Part shown: positions 22,950 to 33,925 of the stretch, one piece after another
How the letters are laid out: each line of letters opens with the position of its first letter
How positions within the stretch are numbered: the first letter of the stretch is position 1
NCBI GenBank assembly: GCA_029961685.1
Contig: JARWKL010000004.1
Span: 19,404,348-19,468,347 of the forward strand
Reading direction: 5' to 3'
DNA: 64,000 nucleotides
DNA from: Aristolochia californica
Taxonomy: Eukaryota; Streptophyta; Magnoliopsida; Piperales; Aristolochiaceae
Program-made: the position numbers and the translations under genes
Notes under the pieces: model-generated
Seen by the model: the letters and a program-made list of their open reading frames with translations, nothing else
Told to the model about the DNA's origin: nothing
Databases searched by the model: none

Positions 22950-25900
22950 ATTGGCTAAGAGGACATTTCCAACGTTTCATAAAAAAACGCTCTAAGAAGG
23001 AATTATAGTTGTAAAAAACGCACCACAAAATTTTACAGCTAAGAATTTTCCTCTTGATAAGTGTTTCCATGAAACATGAGGCAATAATGGTCCCTAGAGA
23101 CATATTTTTACTAGAAATACTTTTCTAACGTTTCCTGAAAAAAATGCACTAACCAAGACTAATAGTTGTATAATGTAATATGTTTAAGAAAAAAATTGTA
23201 TTACCACAAAAAATTTCTGCAAAGACTTTTTAGCTTAAAAAGTGTTTTCAGTAAACATATGATCCCTGGAGATGTATTTTTACTACAAATAGTTTTCCAC
23301 TATTTTCTTGAAAAAATCCACTAACAAGGCGTTATAGTTGTAGGAGGTAAGTTGTTTCAGATAAAATTGTCACATAATATAATTTTCCCAGTACGAATTT
23401 TCAGCTAAAAAATTGTTTCCAGGAAACACAAGGCACTAATTTTCCTTGGAGACGTATTTTTTCTAGAAATAATTTTCCAGCATTTCCTGAAACATACACT
23501 AACAATGCCTTATTGTTGTAGAAAGTAATTTGTTTTTAAAAAAAGGCCACATCACACAATTTTCCTTGTAGAATTTTAAGCAAGAAAAGTGTTTGCAACA
23601 AAAATGAGGCACGAATAGTCCCTTGAGACGTACTTTTACAAAAAATACTTTCCCTACATTTCCTTTAAAAAGGTACTAACAAGGCCTTATAATAGTAGAA
23701 ATTAATTTGTTTAAGCAAAAATTTCCTTACGACAAGTTTTTCCTGGTAAGCATTTTCAGCTTGAAAATTGTTTCCTGGAAACATTAGCTACTAATGGTGC
23801 CTAGACATGTATTTTTACAAGAAATACTTTTCTCACATTTCCTTAAAAAAATGTCTTAACAAGGCCTTTTAGTTGTAGAAAGTAATTTGTTTCAACAAAA
23901 AATTCCTTACCACAATTTCCTAGTAACAATTTACATCTTGAAAAGTGGTTTAAGGAAACATGAGGCACTATTGGTCCCTAGAGATGTATTTTTACTAGAA
24001 ATTCATTTCCAATGTTTATTGAAAAAAGGCACTAACAAGTCCTTATTGTTGTAGAAAGTAATTGGTTTGAGCAAATATTACCTTATCTCAAAATGTTCCT
24101 TGTAATAATTTTCAGCAAGAAAAGTGTTTCGAGGAAACATGAGGCACTAATGGTCCCTAGAGAGGTATTTTTACTAGAAATACATTTCCTATATTTCCTA
24201 AAGAAATGCCCTGACAAGGCCTTATAGTTGTATAAAGTAATTTGTTTTAGCAAAAATTGCACAACTACAAAAGTTTCCTCGTAGCATAAAAAGTGTTTTC
24301 AGGAAACATGAGGCGCTAATGGACTCTGGAGACGTATTTTTACTAAAAATAACTTTTGCAATGTTTCCTTAACAAATGCACTAGCGAGTCCTTAAAGTTT
24401 TAGAAAATAATATTTTTAAAAAAAACGTCTTACCATAAAATTTTCCTAGAATAATATTTTTGCTAGTAAAGTGTTTCCAAGAAACACGAGGAAAAAATAG
24501 TCTCATGTGATGTTTTTTTATTAGAAATAATTTTCCAATGTTTCCTAAAAAAAGGCAGTAACAAGGTGTTATAGTTGTAAAAAGTAATAGGTTTCTGCAA
24601 ATATTGCCTTACCTCAAAATTTTCATTGTAAGAATTTTCAGCAAGAAAAATGTTTCTAGGAATCATGAGGCACTAATGGACTCTGGAGACGTATTTTTTC
24701 TACATATACTTTGCAACATTTCCTTAACAAATGCACCACCAAGGCCTTACAGTTGAAGAAAGTAATTTGTTTAAAAAAATTCCTTACCATAAAAATATTC
24801 CTAGAATGATCTTTTTCTTATACATTATTTACAGGAAACATGAGGCACAAATTGTCACATGTGACATATTTTTATTAGAAGTAATTTTCCAATGTTTCCT
24901 GAAAAATGCCTCTAACAATACCTTATAGTTGTAAATTGTAATTTGATTCTGAAAAATTTGGCTCAAGAAAATTTTCCTAGTAAGAATTTACTGCTTGAAT
25001 AGTATTTCCAAGAAACATGAGGCACTAATGGTCCCTACAGACGTATTTTTACTAGAAATATTTTTTCCAAAGTTTCTTGTTAAAAGGAAAATACAAGGCA
25101 AAATAGTAGTAGCAAGTAATTTGTTATACCAAAAATTGCTTTCCAAAAAAAATTTCCTCAAGATTTTTCCGCTTGAAAAGTGTTTCTAGGAAACGTGAGC
25201 CACTAATGTTCTCTAGCGACGTATTTTTACTAAAAATACTTTACAACGTTTCCAGAAAAATGCATTAACAAGGCCTTATAGTTGTAGAAAGTAATGTTTC
25301 TTCATTAAACATTGCCAGACCACAAAATTTTCTTGGTAAGAATTTACATTTTGGAAAGTGGTTCAAGGAAACATGAGGCACTAATGGTCCCTGGAGATGT
25401 ATTTTTACTTGAAATACATTTCCAATGTTTTCTAAAAAAAGGCACTAACATGGCGTTATAGTTATAGAAAGTAATTTATTTCAGCTAAAATGGCCTTACC
25501 ACAAAAATTTCTTGCAAAGAATTTTCAGCAAGAAAAGTGTTTCTAGGATACATGAAGCATTAATGATCCCAAGAGATGCATTTTTAATAGAAATACTTTT
25601 CCAAAATTTCCTTAAAAAATGTAATAACAAGTTGTTATAGTTGTATAAAGTAATATGTATCAACAAAAATTGCCTCACTACAAAATTTTTTAGATAAGAG
25701 TTTTCAAATTGAAAAGTGTTTCCACCAAACATAAGGCATTAATGGTCCATGTAGATGTATTTTTACTAGAAATACATTTCCTACATGACAAGACATTATA
25801 GTTGTATAAAGTAATTTATTTTACCAAAAATTGTAGAACTACAAAATTTTCCTGGTAGCTTAAAAAGTGTTTCCAGGAAACATGAGGCACTAATGGAATC

Positions 25901-26784
25901 TGGAGAAGTATTTTTACTAAAAATACTTTTTACAATGTTTCCTTAACAAATGCACTAGCAAGGCCTTATAGTTTTGGAAAGTAATTTTTTTAAAAACATG
26001 CATTACAATAAAATTTTCCTAGATTGATTTTTTCACTTGTAAAGTGTTTCCAAGAAACACCAGGCACAAATAGTCTCCTATGATTTATTTTTATTAGAAA
26101 TACTTTTCCAATGTTTCCTTAAAAAGGGCACTAACAAGGTGTTATATTTGTAGAAAGTAATTGGTTTTAGCAAATATTGCTTCACCACAAAATTTTCCTT
26201 GTAAGAATTTTCATCAAGAAAAATCTTTCCAGGAATCAGGAGGAACTAATGGTCTTTGGAGACGTATTTTTACTACAAATACTTTTGCAATTTTTCCTTA
26301 ACAAATGCACCACCAAGGCCTTATTTGTTCAAAAAAATGCCTTACCATAAAAATATTCCTAGAATGATTTTTTTATTATAAATTGTTTAAGGGAAACATG
26401 AGACACAAATTGTCACATGTGATGTATTTTTATAAGAAATACTTTTCAAATGTTTCCTAAAAAATGCCTCTAACAATACCTTATAGTTGTAAAAAGTAAT
26501 TTGATTCTGAAAAATTGCCTCCAGAAAAATTTCCTGGTAAGAATTTTCTGCATGAAAAGTGTTTCCAAGAAACATGAGGCACTAATTTTCCCTAGAGACA
26601 TATTTTCACTAAAAAAAAATTTCCAACGTTTCCAGAAAAATACATTAACAAGGCCTTATAGTTGTAGAAAGTAATTTTTATTCATTAAACATTGTCTAAC
26701 CACAAAATTTTCTTGGTAAGAATTTAAATTTTGGAAAATGGTTCAAGGAAACATGAGGCAGTTATGGTCCCTAGAGATGTATTT
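22950..26784. repeat. Satellite B array, block 2
   Basis: Same ~178-bp unit and unit order as block 1, with about 240 bp more near 24150-24395. Ends at the target site TATTT (26780-26784) of the chromovirus. Confidence 0.92.
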
Positions 26785-27281
26785 TGTTATGGAATCCATA
26801 GTAGGACGAGTCATCCAGAGGCGATGTGGAGGAGTTGGTGATTCAGTGGAACAACCAAGTACCGTAGGATTATATGTCTACTTTATTTCATAAGTCGTTA
26901 GCATGTATATGTCTATTTTATTTCATAAGTCGTTAGCATGTAAGCCACAATGGTAGGATTGTAAAAACATTCAATTGGGCCCTTAGAGTGAATTGCTTTA
27001 AGGGAGCTCACGAAATGAAATGAGGCAAGAATGATTTCAACCTAACTAGGATCAGCGTTCTCCTCTAAGGAACCCAAGATTGGCGTTCTCCTTGATGAAC
27101 CCAAGGTTCAGGCATCCCTTCGATGAGTCTGACTCCACATCTCTGATCCTTCCTTCATTCCCTCCCATTCTCGGCAACATAGGTCAACCAGGTAAGTCTG
27201 TTAGGCCTGGTTCATCCCCTATTCCCCTTGGCGATCCTTACCTTCGTCGAGTGACGAGGTCTGTGGTCAGCGACCACAACA
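26785..27281 (+). repeat. Chromovirus 5' LTR
   Basis: 497 bp, TGTTATGG to CCACAACA. A ~36-bp segment is tandemly doubled at 26870-26942, which accounts for the length difference from the 462-bp 3' LTR. Confidence 0.93.
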
Positions 27282-27284
27282 CGT

Positions 27285-27296
27285 TGGTATCAGAGC
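27285..27296 (+). promoter_or_regulatory. Primer-binding site, initiator tRNA-Met
   Basis: TGGTATCAGAGC three bases downstream of the LTR end. Confidence 0.9.
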
Positions 27297-27331
27297 ACGT
27301 AAATATGAGGGAGTCTTAGATCCATGAGGAT

Positions 27332-28510
27332 TTGCTGGCAAGAGTCACGGAAATGGTTTACACCAGACCGGAGGAGACCGAGGGCCGACTAGCAGCATTG
27401 CTGGATAGTCGACTCTCTCAAGTATACGAGATGATTTCAGGAAAAACACCAATGCCGAGAGAGGGGGAGAAGGCACCTTCAAATGGACAAGGAGCACATC
27501 ACATTGGACGCACATAACACACTGGATATGGGGGAATTTCAGTCCAAGCATTGGGGTGGTCCCCAGGTACACTAAACTCTATTTTCTGGTTTACAATGGG
27601 GTTGACGGCCCTTTAATTTGCTTATATCGCTGTGAATTTTTTTTTTTACAATCAACGAACGACTGAAATAGACAAAGTTGGCTTGGCAGCATTCCACATG
27701 CTCGATGAAGTGCAATTATGGGGCCATCAACTTGAGTTGGAACATCCTGACATAGAATGGGATAAATTTAAAGAATTGTGCACCATACGGTTTGGGTCCC
27801 CTGCTCAAATCAATCCTTTGGGCGATTTAGTACTATTACGACAGACGGGTAGCGTTGTCCAGTACTAAAAGTAATTTCAAGAGAAATTAGCACCAGCCAG
27901 CAAAGCGGTACGAGTGGACCAACATGTCAGTTTGTTCACGGCTGGCCTCACTGAGTCCCTCCATTTGGAAGTGGAACTACTTGGGCCTACGGATTTGACC
28001 AGAGCAATGAATTTGGCTAGAGCCTTGTAAATCAAACAGAAATTTCAAACTCGAAGACCTGTTTGGCAAGGGGGAAAGAACAGCTCGGCAGTGCCTACCA
28101 TAGCACCACCGTGGCGAAGTAATACTGCTACCACTACTTCTATAACACCTAAACCTCCTCCATCCACACCAGCATTCATCTGGAAATTAAACCAGTCTGA
28201 AATGGAGGAATGTAGATCAAAGGGGTTATGTTATAATTGTGATAAGTTGTACACATTCGGCCACCAGTGTAAGAAACTATTCTGGTTAGAAGTGAAGGAT
28301 GAGGAAGAAGCAAAAAATTCAGAAGTAGAGCAGCTCGAGGTCGAAGAGCCCGCCATTTCTTTGCACACGATCACAGGCCTCCAGTCTACCACAACCATGC
28401 AAGTTTGTGCCTTAGTCAATGAGCAACCCCTTTTAAGTCTTGTGGACTCCGGCAGCACTCATAATTTATTGAGTTTTACAGATGTCAAGTTTTTAAAGCT
28501 TCCAATTTAA
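27332..28510 (+). pseudogene. Chromovirus gag and protease (broken)
   Basis: Gag N-terminal segment at 27332-27517, Gag core at 27632-27868 (KVGLAAFHMLDEVQLWGHQ), then a stop. The zinc knuckle CYNCDKLYTFGHQC and protease LVDSGSTHNLLSF share one open frame at 28091-28510, which ends at TAA. In the living element this polyprotein forms the particle, and the DSG protease matures it. The knuckle and protease are better kept here than in copy 1, but upstream stops still separate them from the Gag core. Confidence 0.88.
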
Positions 28511-28708
28511 CTATGGCCTGTAGCTTCAGTCTCTGTTGAAAATGGGGAAAAGGTGCCTAGTTATGGGATCAGCAAGGAAGTCAGGTTTACTATTAATAAT
28601 CATCAATTTACTGCAGAGTTTTTTATCATCCTACTGGCAGGATTCGATATGGTTTTGGGGTTTAAGTGGCTCCAAACATTGGGGCCCATCTAGTGGGACT
28701 TTTCAGCA

Positions 28709-29480
28709 TTGATGATGAGTTTTAAAGTTGGCAACAACAAGGTTACACTACAAGGACGTAAAACTGAGGTGCCAGTGCATCTACATGGACTTCACCAACA
28801 CACCCCGGTGGACAGCAATTTAGACAACTTGTTGGATCACTTCCAGGACTTATTTCTGGAACCTATTACTCTATCGCCATTGAGACATTGTGACCATTGG
28901 ATCACTTTGAAGGCTGGGTCTGAAGTGGTGGTTGTGAGACCATATAGGTACCCCCACCTCCAAAAGGATGAAATTGAACATCAATGCCAAAACATGCTCG
29001 AATAGGGTCTCATCCGGCCGAGTAAGTCCCCTTTCTCCTCGCCAGTTTTATTGGTAAAGAAAAATGACAGTACTAGGCGCTTTTGTGTGGACTACTATGA
29101 GTTAAATGACAAGACCATTAAGGACAAGTTCCCTATTCCAATTGTGGATGAGTTATTAGATGAATTGCATGGAGAAATTTTTTTCATAAAGTTAGACTTG
29201 CGCTCGGGGTATCACCTAGTCAGAATGTACCCTCTGGATATAGAGAAGACCACATTCCGTACTCACCATGGTCACTTTGAGTTCATCGTCATGCCTTTCG
29301 GTCTCTCCAACGTCCTTTCTACATTTTAGGCACTAATGAATGAGGTATTTAATGACTATCTCTGAAATTTTGTGTTAGTATTCTTCGATGACATTTTGAT
29401 CTACAACAAGTCTTGGACTCTCCATTTAAGAGACTTACGTTTGGTGTTCCAACTTCTTCGGACACATCATTTATAATTAA
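28709..29480 (+). pseudogene. Chromovirus reverse transcriptase (broken)
   Basis: Linker segment 28709-29005 ending in TAG. The RT palm follows in frame 29051-29329: [55 protein letters not shown] ends it at 29327-29329; the catalytic motif reads VFFDDILIYN near 29382-29411. Further frameshifts follow. It copied element RNA in a living ancestor. Confidence 0.9.
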
Positions 29481-30110
29481 AACGTTCCAAGTGCTCATTT
29501 GGTACCAATTAGGTGCCCTATCTGGTCATGTTATTATAGCCACAGGGGAAACAGTGGATCCGGAAAAGATTGAAGAAATTGTGCTTTGGCCACCACCGTG
29601 CCATATTTCAGCATTGAGAGGATTTCTGGGCTTAGCCGGGTATTACAGGAAGTTTATCCACAACTATGCACCACTAGCTGCTCCTCTATCCAATCTTCTC
29701 CGCCGCAATGCCTTCCACTGGAATGATAGCACTGAAAATCATTCCAAGCACTCAAGCAAGCTCTAGCATCAGCTCCGGTACAACAGTTAGCAGATTTCGA
29801 AGATCTGGTAGAATGTGATGCCTTAGGAGGCGGACGGTGCTTCAACAATCCCAGCACCCTATTGCCTATTTCAGCCGTCAACTTGCACTTCACCATCATA
29901 AGCTACCAGCCTATGAATGGGAACTCATTGGCCTAGCCAAGGCCATCCGCCATTGGAGACCTTATTTATGGGAATGCTTTTTTCTTATCCGCACAGACCA
30001 CTACAGTTTGAAGTTTTTGTTTGATCAACGCATATCAACTTCTCCCCAACAGCACTGGCTTAGCAAGTTAATGGGATTTGATTTTTAGGTGGAACATAAA
30101 GCGGGTGTTG
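29480..30110 (+). pseudogene. Chromovirus RT tail and RNase H (broken)
   Basis: The RT thumb/connection has GFLGLAGYYRKFIHNYAPLA near 29621, then a frameshift, then an RNase H segment in 29837-30088 (HPIAYFSRQLALHHHKLPAY, then RTDHYSLKFLFDQR). The next codons, VEHKAG, are cut by the insertion at 30116 and resume at 31960. Confidence 0.87.
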
Positions 30111-30115
30111 AATTT

Positions 30116-30499
30116 ATGGAAAAGTGAAATACTTCATTGACATCAATAACTTGTTTTAATCAGAGTACATGAACTTCTATCTATAATAGAGGAAGGTAGT
30201 AGAGTCCAATTACAATAAAACTACCCTTGTCCCAATTACACCCAAACTCTAACACTTACAGATAAGTCCTAACACAATTAAATAACTCAATATTGATCAA
30301 AGACAAACATAACTCAAACTAAAACTCTTCTTCATCGTGACCCTAAGATAAAGATACTTTTGTGAGTCCTTCTTGATCTTCCAACTGATGTGATAAGGAT
30401 GCCAGCTCATGGTAATCATTGTGGGTCCTACTTCTTATGAGCTTGGGCTCATCTTGTGGGTCTTCCTTGGTCATGTGGGTTTGAGCTTATCTTTCAACA
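30116..30499 (-). repeat. Family X 3' LTR
   Basis: 384 bp from TGTTGAATTTATGG to CTTTCAACA on the plus strand. Followed by CTCCCCCTCAAG, the polypurine tract read on the minus strand. Confidence 0.9.
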
Positions 30500-30829
30500 C
30501 TCCCCCTCAAGTTGGGGGTGAGAGAACAACATGAACTCCCAACTTGCTGCAAATGATGTATAGAATATTTTTTTATAAAATGGCACATCTTCCAATATGC
30601 CTTCATCTTCCAATACTCCCCCTCACGCTGTTGCGTCCTTTATTGAGGCCTTACGGAAATCACTCCTAGCTGGTAAGCATTGCTTCATACTCCAGTCCTA
30701 ATGCTGGATGTAGGACACACTCCACTTCTATCAGTAGTGTGTCTATCGGCATTGCACTGAAGTATCCACCACCATGTCCGTCAATAGGACAACGACTCTC
30801 AAGTGGTAGGAGACATAAAAGCCATTACA

Positions 30830-30865
<36 letters not shown>
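30830..30865. repeat. Poly-G run of 36 bases
   Basis: An uninterrupted run of G. It may be a real homopolymer or an assembly/sequencing artefact. Confidence 0.9.
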
Positions 30866-30866
<1 letters not shown>

Positions 30867-30887
30867 TAACATGGATGTAATTATGAG

Positions 30888-31055
30888 TTCCTCCATCATG
30901 GACTTTCAACCACAAATAATTTTGATCTTTTTGATGGGGATGAAGTTCCTCCGTCATGGACTTCCAACCACAAATAATTTTGATTTTTTTGACGGGGATG
31001 AAGTTCCTCCGTTATGGATTCCCAACCACTAATAATTTTCATCTTTTTGACGGGG
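30888..31055. repeat. Three tandem ~60-bp units
   Basis: Each unit contains TTCCTCC(A/G)TCATGGA, CCAACCACAAATAATTTT and TTTTTGACGGGG. Three imperfect copies lie in a row. Confidence 0.85.
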
Positions 31056-31508
31056 TAAAATAAATGATGACATGAGGCCACCTCTTCTTCTATAATAATG
31101 TCCGCAAAGAGACATAATAGCTGCAGTTGAATATAACGACTATCTTCCAACACTTATAACAAGAACCAAATTATAAACTTTGTAAAAGAACCCATGAAAT
31201 AATCCGATATAAAATTTTTTTCTTAGATGCACCAGTTTCATCTTTTGTGCTCCCCCTTTCTTGAATATTTTGGTCACATAAACTCATCCACAACATGTGG
31301 AATAAAATACCTCTTTCTTGTACTTCTTCTACTTCTCCCCCTCAAGCTGGGAGGTAATGGCAGTGATCCTAGCTTGAACCAAATATCATAGATGTAGAAA
31401 TAAGCCCATATAACATAAATGCATAGATAAGCCCTCAAACCAGGGATAAGTGAGATATTTTTCTGATATATCAACTCAAAAAGTGAGGCAAAACAATGGG
31501 TACATGAA

Positions 31509-31520
31509 CCTCTGATACCA
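31509..31520 (-). promoter_or_regulatory. Family X primer-binding site
   Basis: The reverse complement is TGGTATCAGAGG, initiator tRNA-Met type with a changed last base. Confidence 0.85.
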
Positions 31521-31954
31521 TGTTGAATTTATGGAAAAGTGAAATACTTCATTGACATCAATAACTTGTTGTAATTAGAGTACATGAACCTCTATTTATA
31601 ATAGAGGAAGGTAGTAGAGTCCAATTACAATAAAACTACCCTTGTCCCAATTACACCCAAACTCTAACACTTAAAGATAAGTCCTAACACAATTAAATAA
31701 CTCAATATTGATAAAAGACAAACATAACTCAAAATAAAATTCTTCTTGGTCATGAACCTAAGATAAAGATACTTTTGTGAGTCCTTGATCTTCCAACTGA
31801 TGTGATAAGGATGCCAGCTCATGGTAATCATTGTGGGTCCTATATGGGCTTGGGCCCATCTTGTGGGCCTTCCTTGGTCATGTGGCTCATCTTATAATAA
31901 TCTTAGATATGTGGGCCTTCCTTGGTGGTGTGGGCTTGAGCTTATCTTTCAACA
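31521..31954 (-). repeat. Family X 5' LTR
   Basis: 434 bp, about 50 bp longer than its partner. Its TATTTATAAT segment near 31590 could serve as the TATA region in minus orientation. Confidence 0.9.
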
Positions 31955-31956
31955 GT

Positions 31957-33009
31957 GGGTACTCTGAATAAAGCTATTGATGCCCTCTCCCGTCGTTCCA
32001 AAGACCAACTGCATTTGGCTGCCATCAGTCACCCCACTTCTATCTTACTAGATTCCATCAGATAGGAACACCAGCACACACCAAATTTATAGGAGTTGTC
32101 ACAGCAGATTGTTGCAGGCACTAAGTCAGCCCACTGGTCCGTTCATGACCACATTATTCTCTATAAAGAGCATATCTAGCATCCACTTCACCGTTGGTAG
32201 CACTGTCTGTCTCATCTTATCATGACAGCAAGCATAAAGGGCTGCAGAAAACTCTTCAGCGCATCCGGGAATATTTTTATTGGCCAGGGATGAAATCCAC
32301 AGTTGCAACGTATGTGGCTGAGTGTCTGGTGTGTCAACGGAACAAAGATGATCATTTGAGTCCAGCTGGCATCTTACAACCACTCATTCTTTCCATACAT
32401 GTTTGGGCAGACATTTCTAAGGATTTCATTGAAGGGCTTCCAAAATCTTCGAGCAAATCTGTTCTCTTGGTGGTGGTAGACCATTTTTCTAAATATGCAC
32501 ACTTTATTCCTATGGAGCATCCCTATACAGCAGCCACTGTAGCCCAAGTTTTCTTTTCCAACATTGTCCGCCTCCACGGTATTCCAGAATCCATCGTCAG
32601 TGATCGAGATGTGGTATTTACTAGAATCTTTTGGAAGGACATTTTCAAGTTTTGTGGTACCAAACTCAAATACTCCTCCGCATATCACCCTCAAACAGAC
32701 GGCCAGACTGAGGTGGTCAACCGCACCATTGAGATGTACTTGTGGTGTTTTTTCGGGGACAATCCTAAAAAGTGGGTAGATTGCCGTCCTTGGGCGGAGT
32801 ACTGCTACAACACTTCTTTCCACACGGCTTTACATGCAACACCATTGAAAATACTATATGGTAGGGATCCTCCTCGCTTGCTCTGCTATGCTCATGGAAC
32901 TACCAGAGTGGATGCAGTGGACCAAGCTCTTATAACTCGTGGTCAATTGTTGGAATTCGCTGTCCAACACCTTGGAACAACTCAAGCCCCGCATGAAGCA
33001 CTATTATGA
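31957..33009 (+). pseudogene. Chromovirus integrase (broken at its N-terminus)
   Basis: The RNase H end (LNKAIDALSRR) is followed by stops to about 32190. The long open frame at 32194-33009 covers the zinc-binding H2C2 part (QRIREYFYWPGMKSTVATYV, CLVCQRNK) and the catalytic core. DHFSKYAHF carries the first Asp, SDRDVVFTRIFWKDIF the second, and HPQTDGQTEVVNRTIE the Glu. All three D,D-35-E residues are present in one frame of 271 codons. It inserted element cDNA into chromosomes; upstream breaks make this copy non-functional as a polyprotein. Confidence 0.92.
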
Positions 33010-33449
33010 TCAGGGACACCTTGATATTCAGTACAATCCGGATGACTTTGTATGGCACCACCGCCAACCTTACCGTCAAAATTCTATTGAAGGCACTCAT
33101 CACAAGCTTTCTCCAAAATATTTTGGCCCCTTCAAAATTATCCAGCGTATTGGGCAGGTTGCATATGAGCTACAAATTCCTCCAGAGTTCAAGCTACACA
33201 ATGTCTTTCATGTCTCCTTACTCAAGCCGCTCAAGGATCCCGCCCCCAATCTATTCCCGCCTTACCATCAATTGAAGACGGTAAAGTTTCTCTCACTCCT
33301 GCCAAAATATTAAGTGCTCGGCTGAAACATGAGCACAGAGAAGTCCTAGTCCAGTGGACACACAGATGCCACAAAAGCCACTTGGGAAGACCTAGATGTT
33401 TTCTAGCATGTTTACCCTACGTTCGAGCTTGCGGACAAGCTCTTTCTCC
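33010..33449 (+). pseudogene. Chromovirus integrase C-terminus and chromodomain remnant
   Basis: A frameshift near 32980 moves to frame 32939-33313, with the GPF/Y module (KYFGPFKIIQRIGQVAYEL) and VFHVSLLK. After the TAA at 33311 another frame reads VLVQWTHTDATKATWEDLD. This is the core of a chromodomain with its W and ATWE motifs, interrupted soon after by TAG. Chromodomains in this family steer integration to heterochromatin. Confidence 0.85.
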
Positions 33450-33460
33450 AAGGGGGGGAG
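33450..33460 (+). promoter_or_regulatory. Chromovirus polypurine tract
   Basis: AAGGGGGGGAG, three bases before the 3' LTR. Confidence 0.88.
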
Positions 33461-33463
33461 TGA

Positions 33464-33925
33464 TGTTATGGACTCCATAGCAGGACGAGTCATCCAAAGG
33501 CGATGCGGGTGAGTTGGTGACTCAGTGGAACAGCCAAGTACCGTAGGATTATATTTCTATTTTATTTCATAAGTCGTTAGCATGTAAACCACAATGGCAG
33601 GATTGTAAAAACATTCAATTGGGCCCTTAGCGTGAATTTCTTTAAGGGAGCTCACGAAATGAAATTAGGTAAGAATGATTTCAACCTAACCAGGATCGGG
33701 ATTCTCCTCTAAGGAACCCAGGATTGGCGTTCTCCTTGACGAACCCAAGGTTCAGGCATCCCTTCGACGAGTCTGACACCACATCTCCAATCCATCCTTC
33801 ATTCCCTCCCATTCTAGGCATCATAGGTCGACCAGGAAAGTCCGTTAGGCCTGGTTCATCCCCTGTTCCCCTTGGCGATCCTTCCCTTCGTCAAGTGACG
33901 AGGTCTATGGTCAGGGACCACAACA
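33464..33925 (+). repeat. Chromovirus 3' LTR
   Basis: 462 bp, TGTTATGGACTCC to CCACAACA, then the TATTT duplication. It lacks the doubled 36-bp segment of the 5' LTR. Confidence 0.93.

Larger units (their letters stand above)
22179..29177 (+). repeat. Segmental duplication, copy 2
   Basis: Partner of 12919-19676; offset 9,260 bp at the left end and about 9,501 bp at the right. Unlike copy 1 it continues on both sides: upstream into more copia sequence and downstream into the complete chromovirus. Copy 2 therefore looks like the source and copy 1 the derived block. Confidence 0.9.
30500..31508 (-). other. Family X interior, non-coding
   Basis: No Gag or Pol signature on either strand. It contains a 36-base G run and a three-fold ~60-bp repeat, plus words (ACCTCTTTCTTGTACTTCTT, GCTGGGAGGTAATGGCAGTG) shared with 39160-39230. 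Short frames here are not supported. Confidence 0.7.
30116..31954 (-). mobile_element. Non-autonomous LTR element (family X) inside the chromovirus
   Basis: Two LTRs in minus orientation, with primer site and polypurine tract correctly placed. The near-perfect 5-bp target duplication is GCGGG (30111-30115) and GTGGG (31955-31959). The chromovirus frame is cut between VEHKAG and TLNKAIDALSRR. The ~1.0-kb interior has no gag or pol, so it must have used proteins from another element. Related pieces lie at 39147-39824, 46221-48125 and 61255-63618. Confidence 0.9.
26785..33925 (+). mobile_element. Full-length chromovirus (Ty3/gypsy) in satellite B
   Basis: Both LTRs, primer site, gag, protease, RT, RNase H, integrase, chromodomain and polypurine tract are present in canonical order. 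The 5-bp target duplication TATTT (26780-26784 and 33926-33930) matches the satellite. A 1.84-kb LTR element interrupts it at 30116-31954. All genes have stops or frameshifts, so it is inactive. The chromodomain and satellite target fit a heterochromatin-targeted chromovirus; the clade is not resolved. Confidence 0.93.

Noticed and set aside
30739..31032. 97-codon frame with a poly-Gly tract
   Set aside because: The glycine run is the poly-G homopolymer; the rest is the 60-bp tandem repeat.
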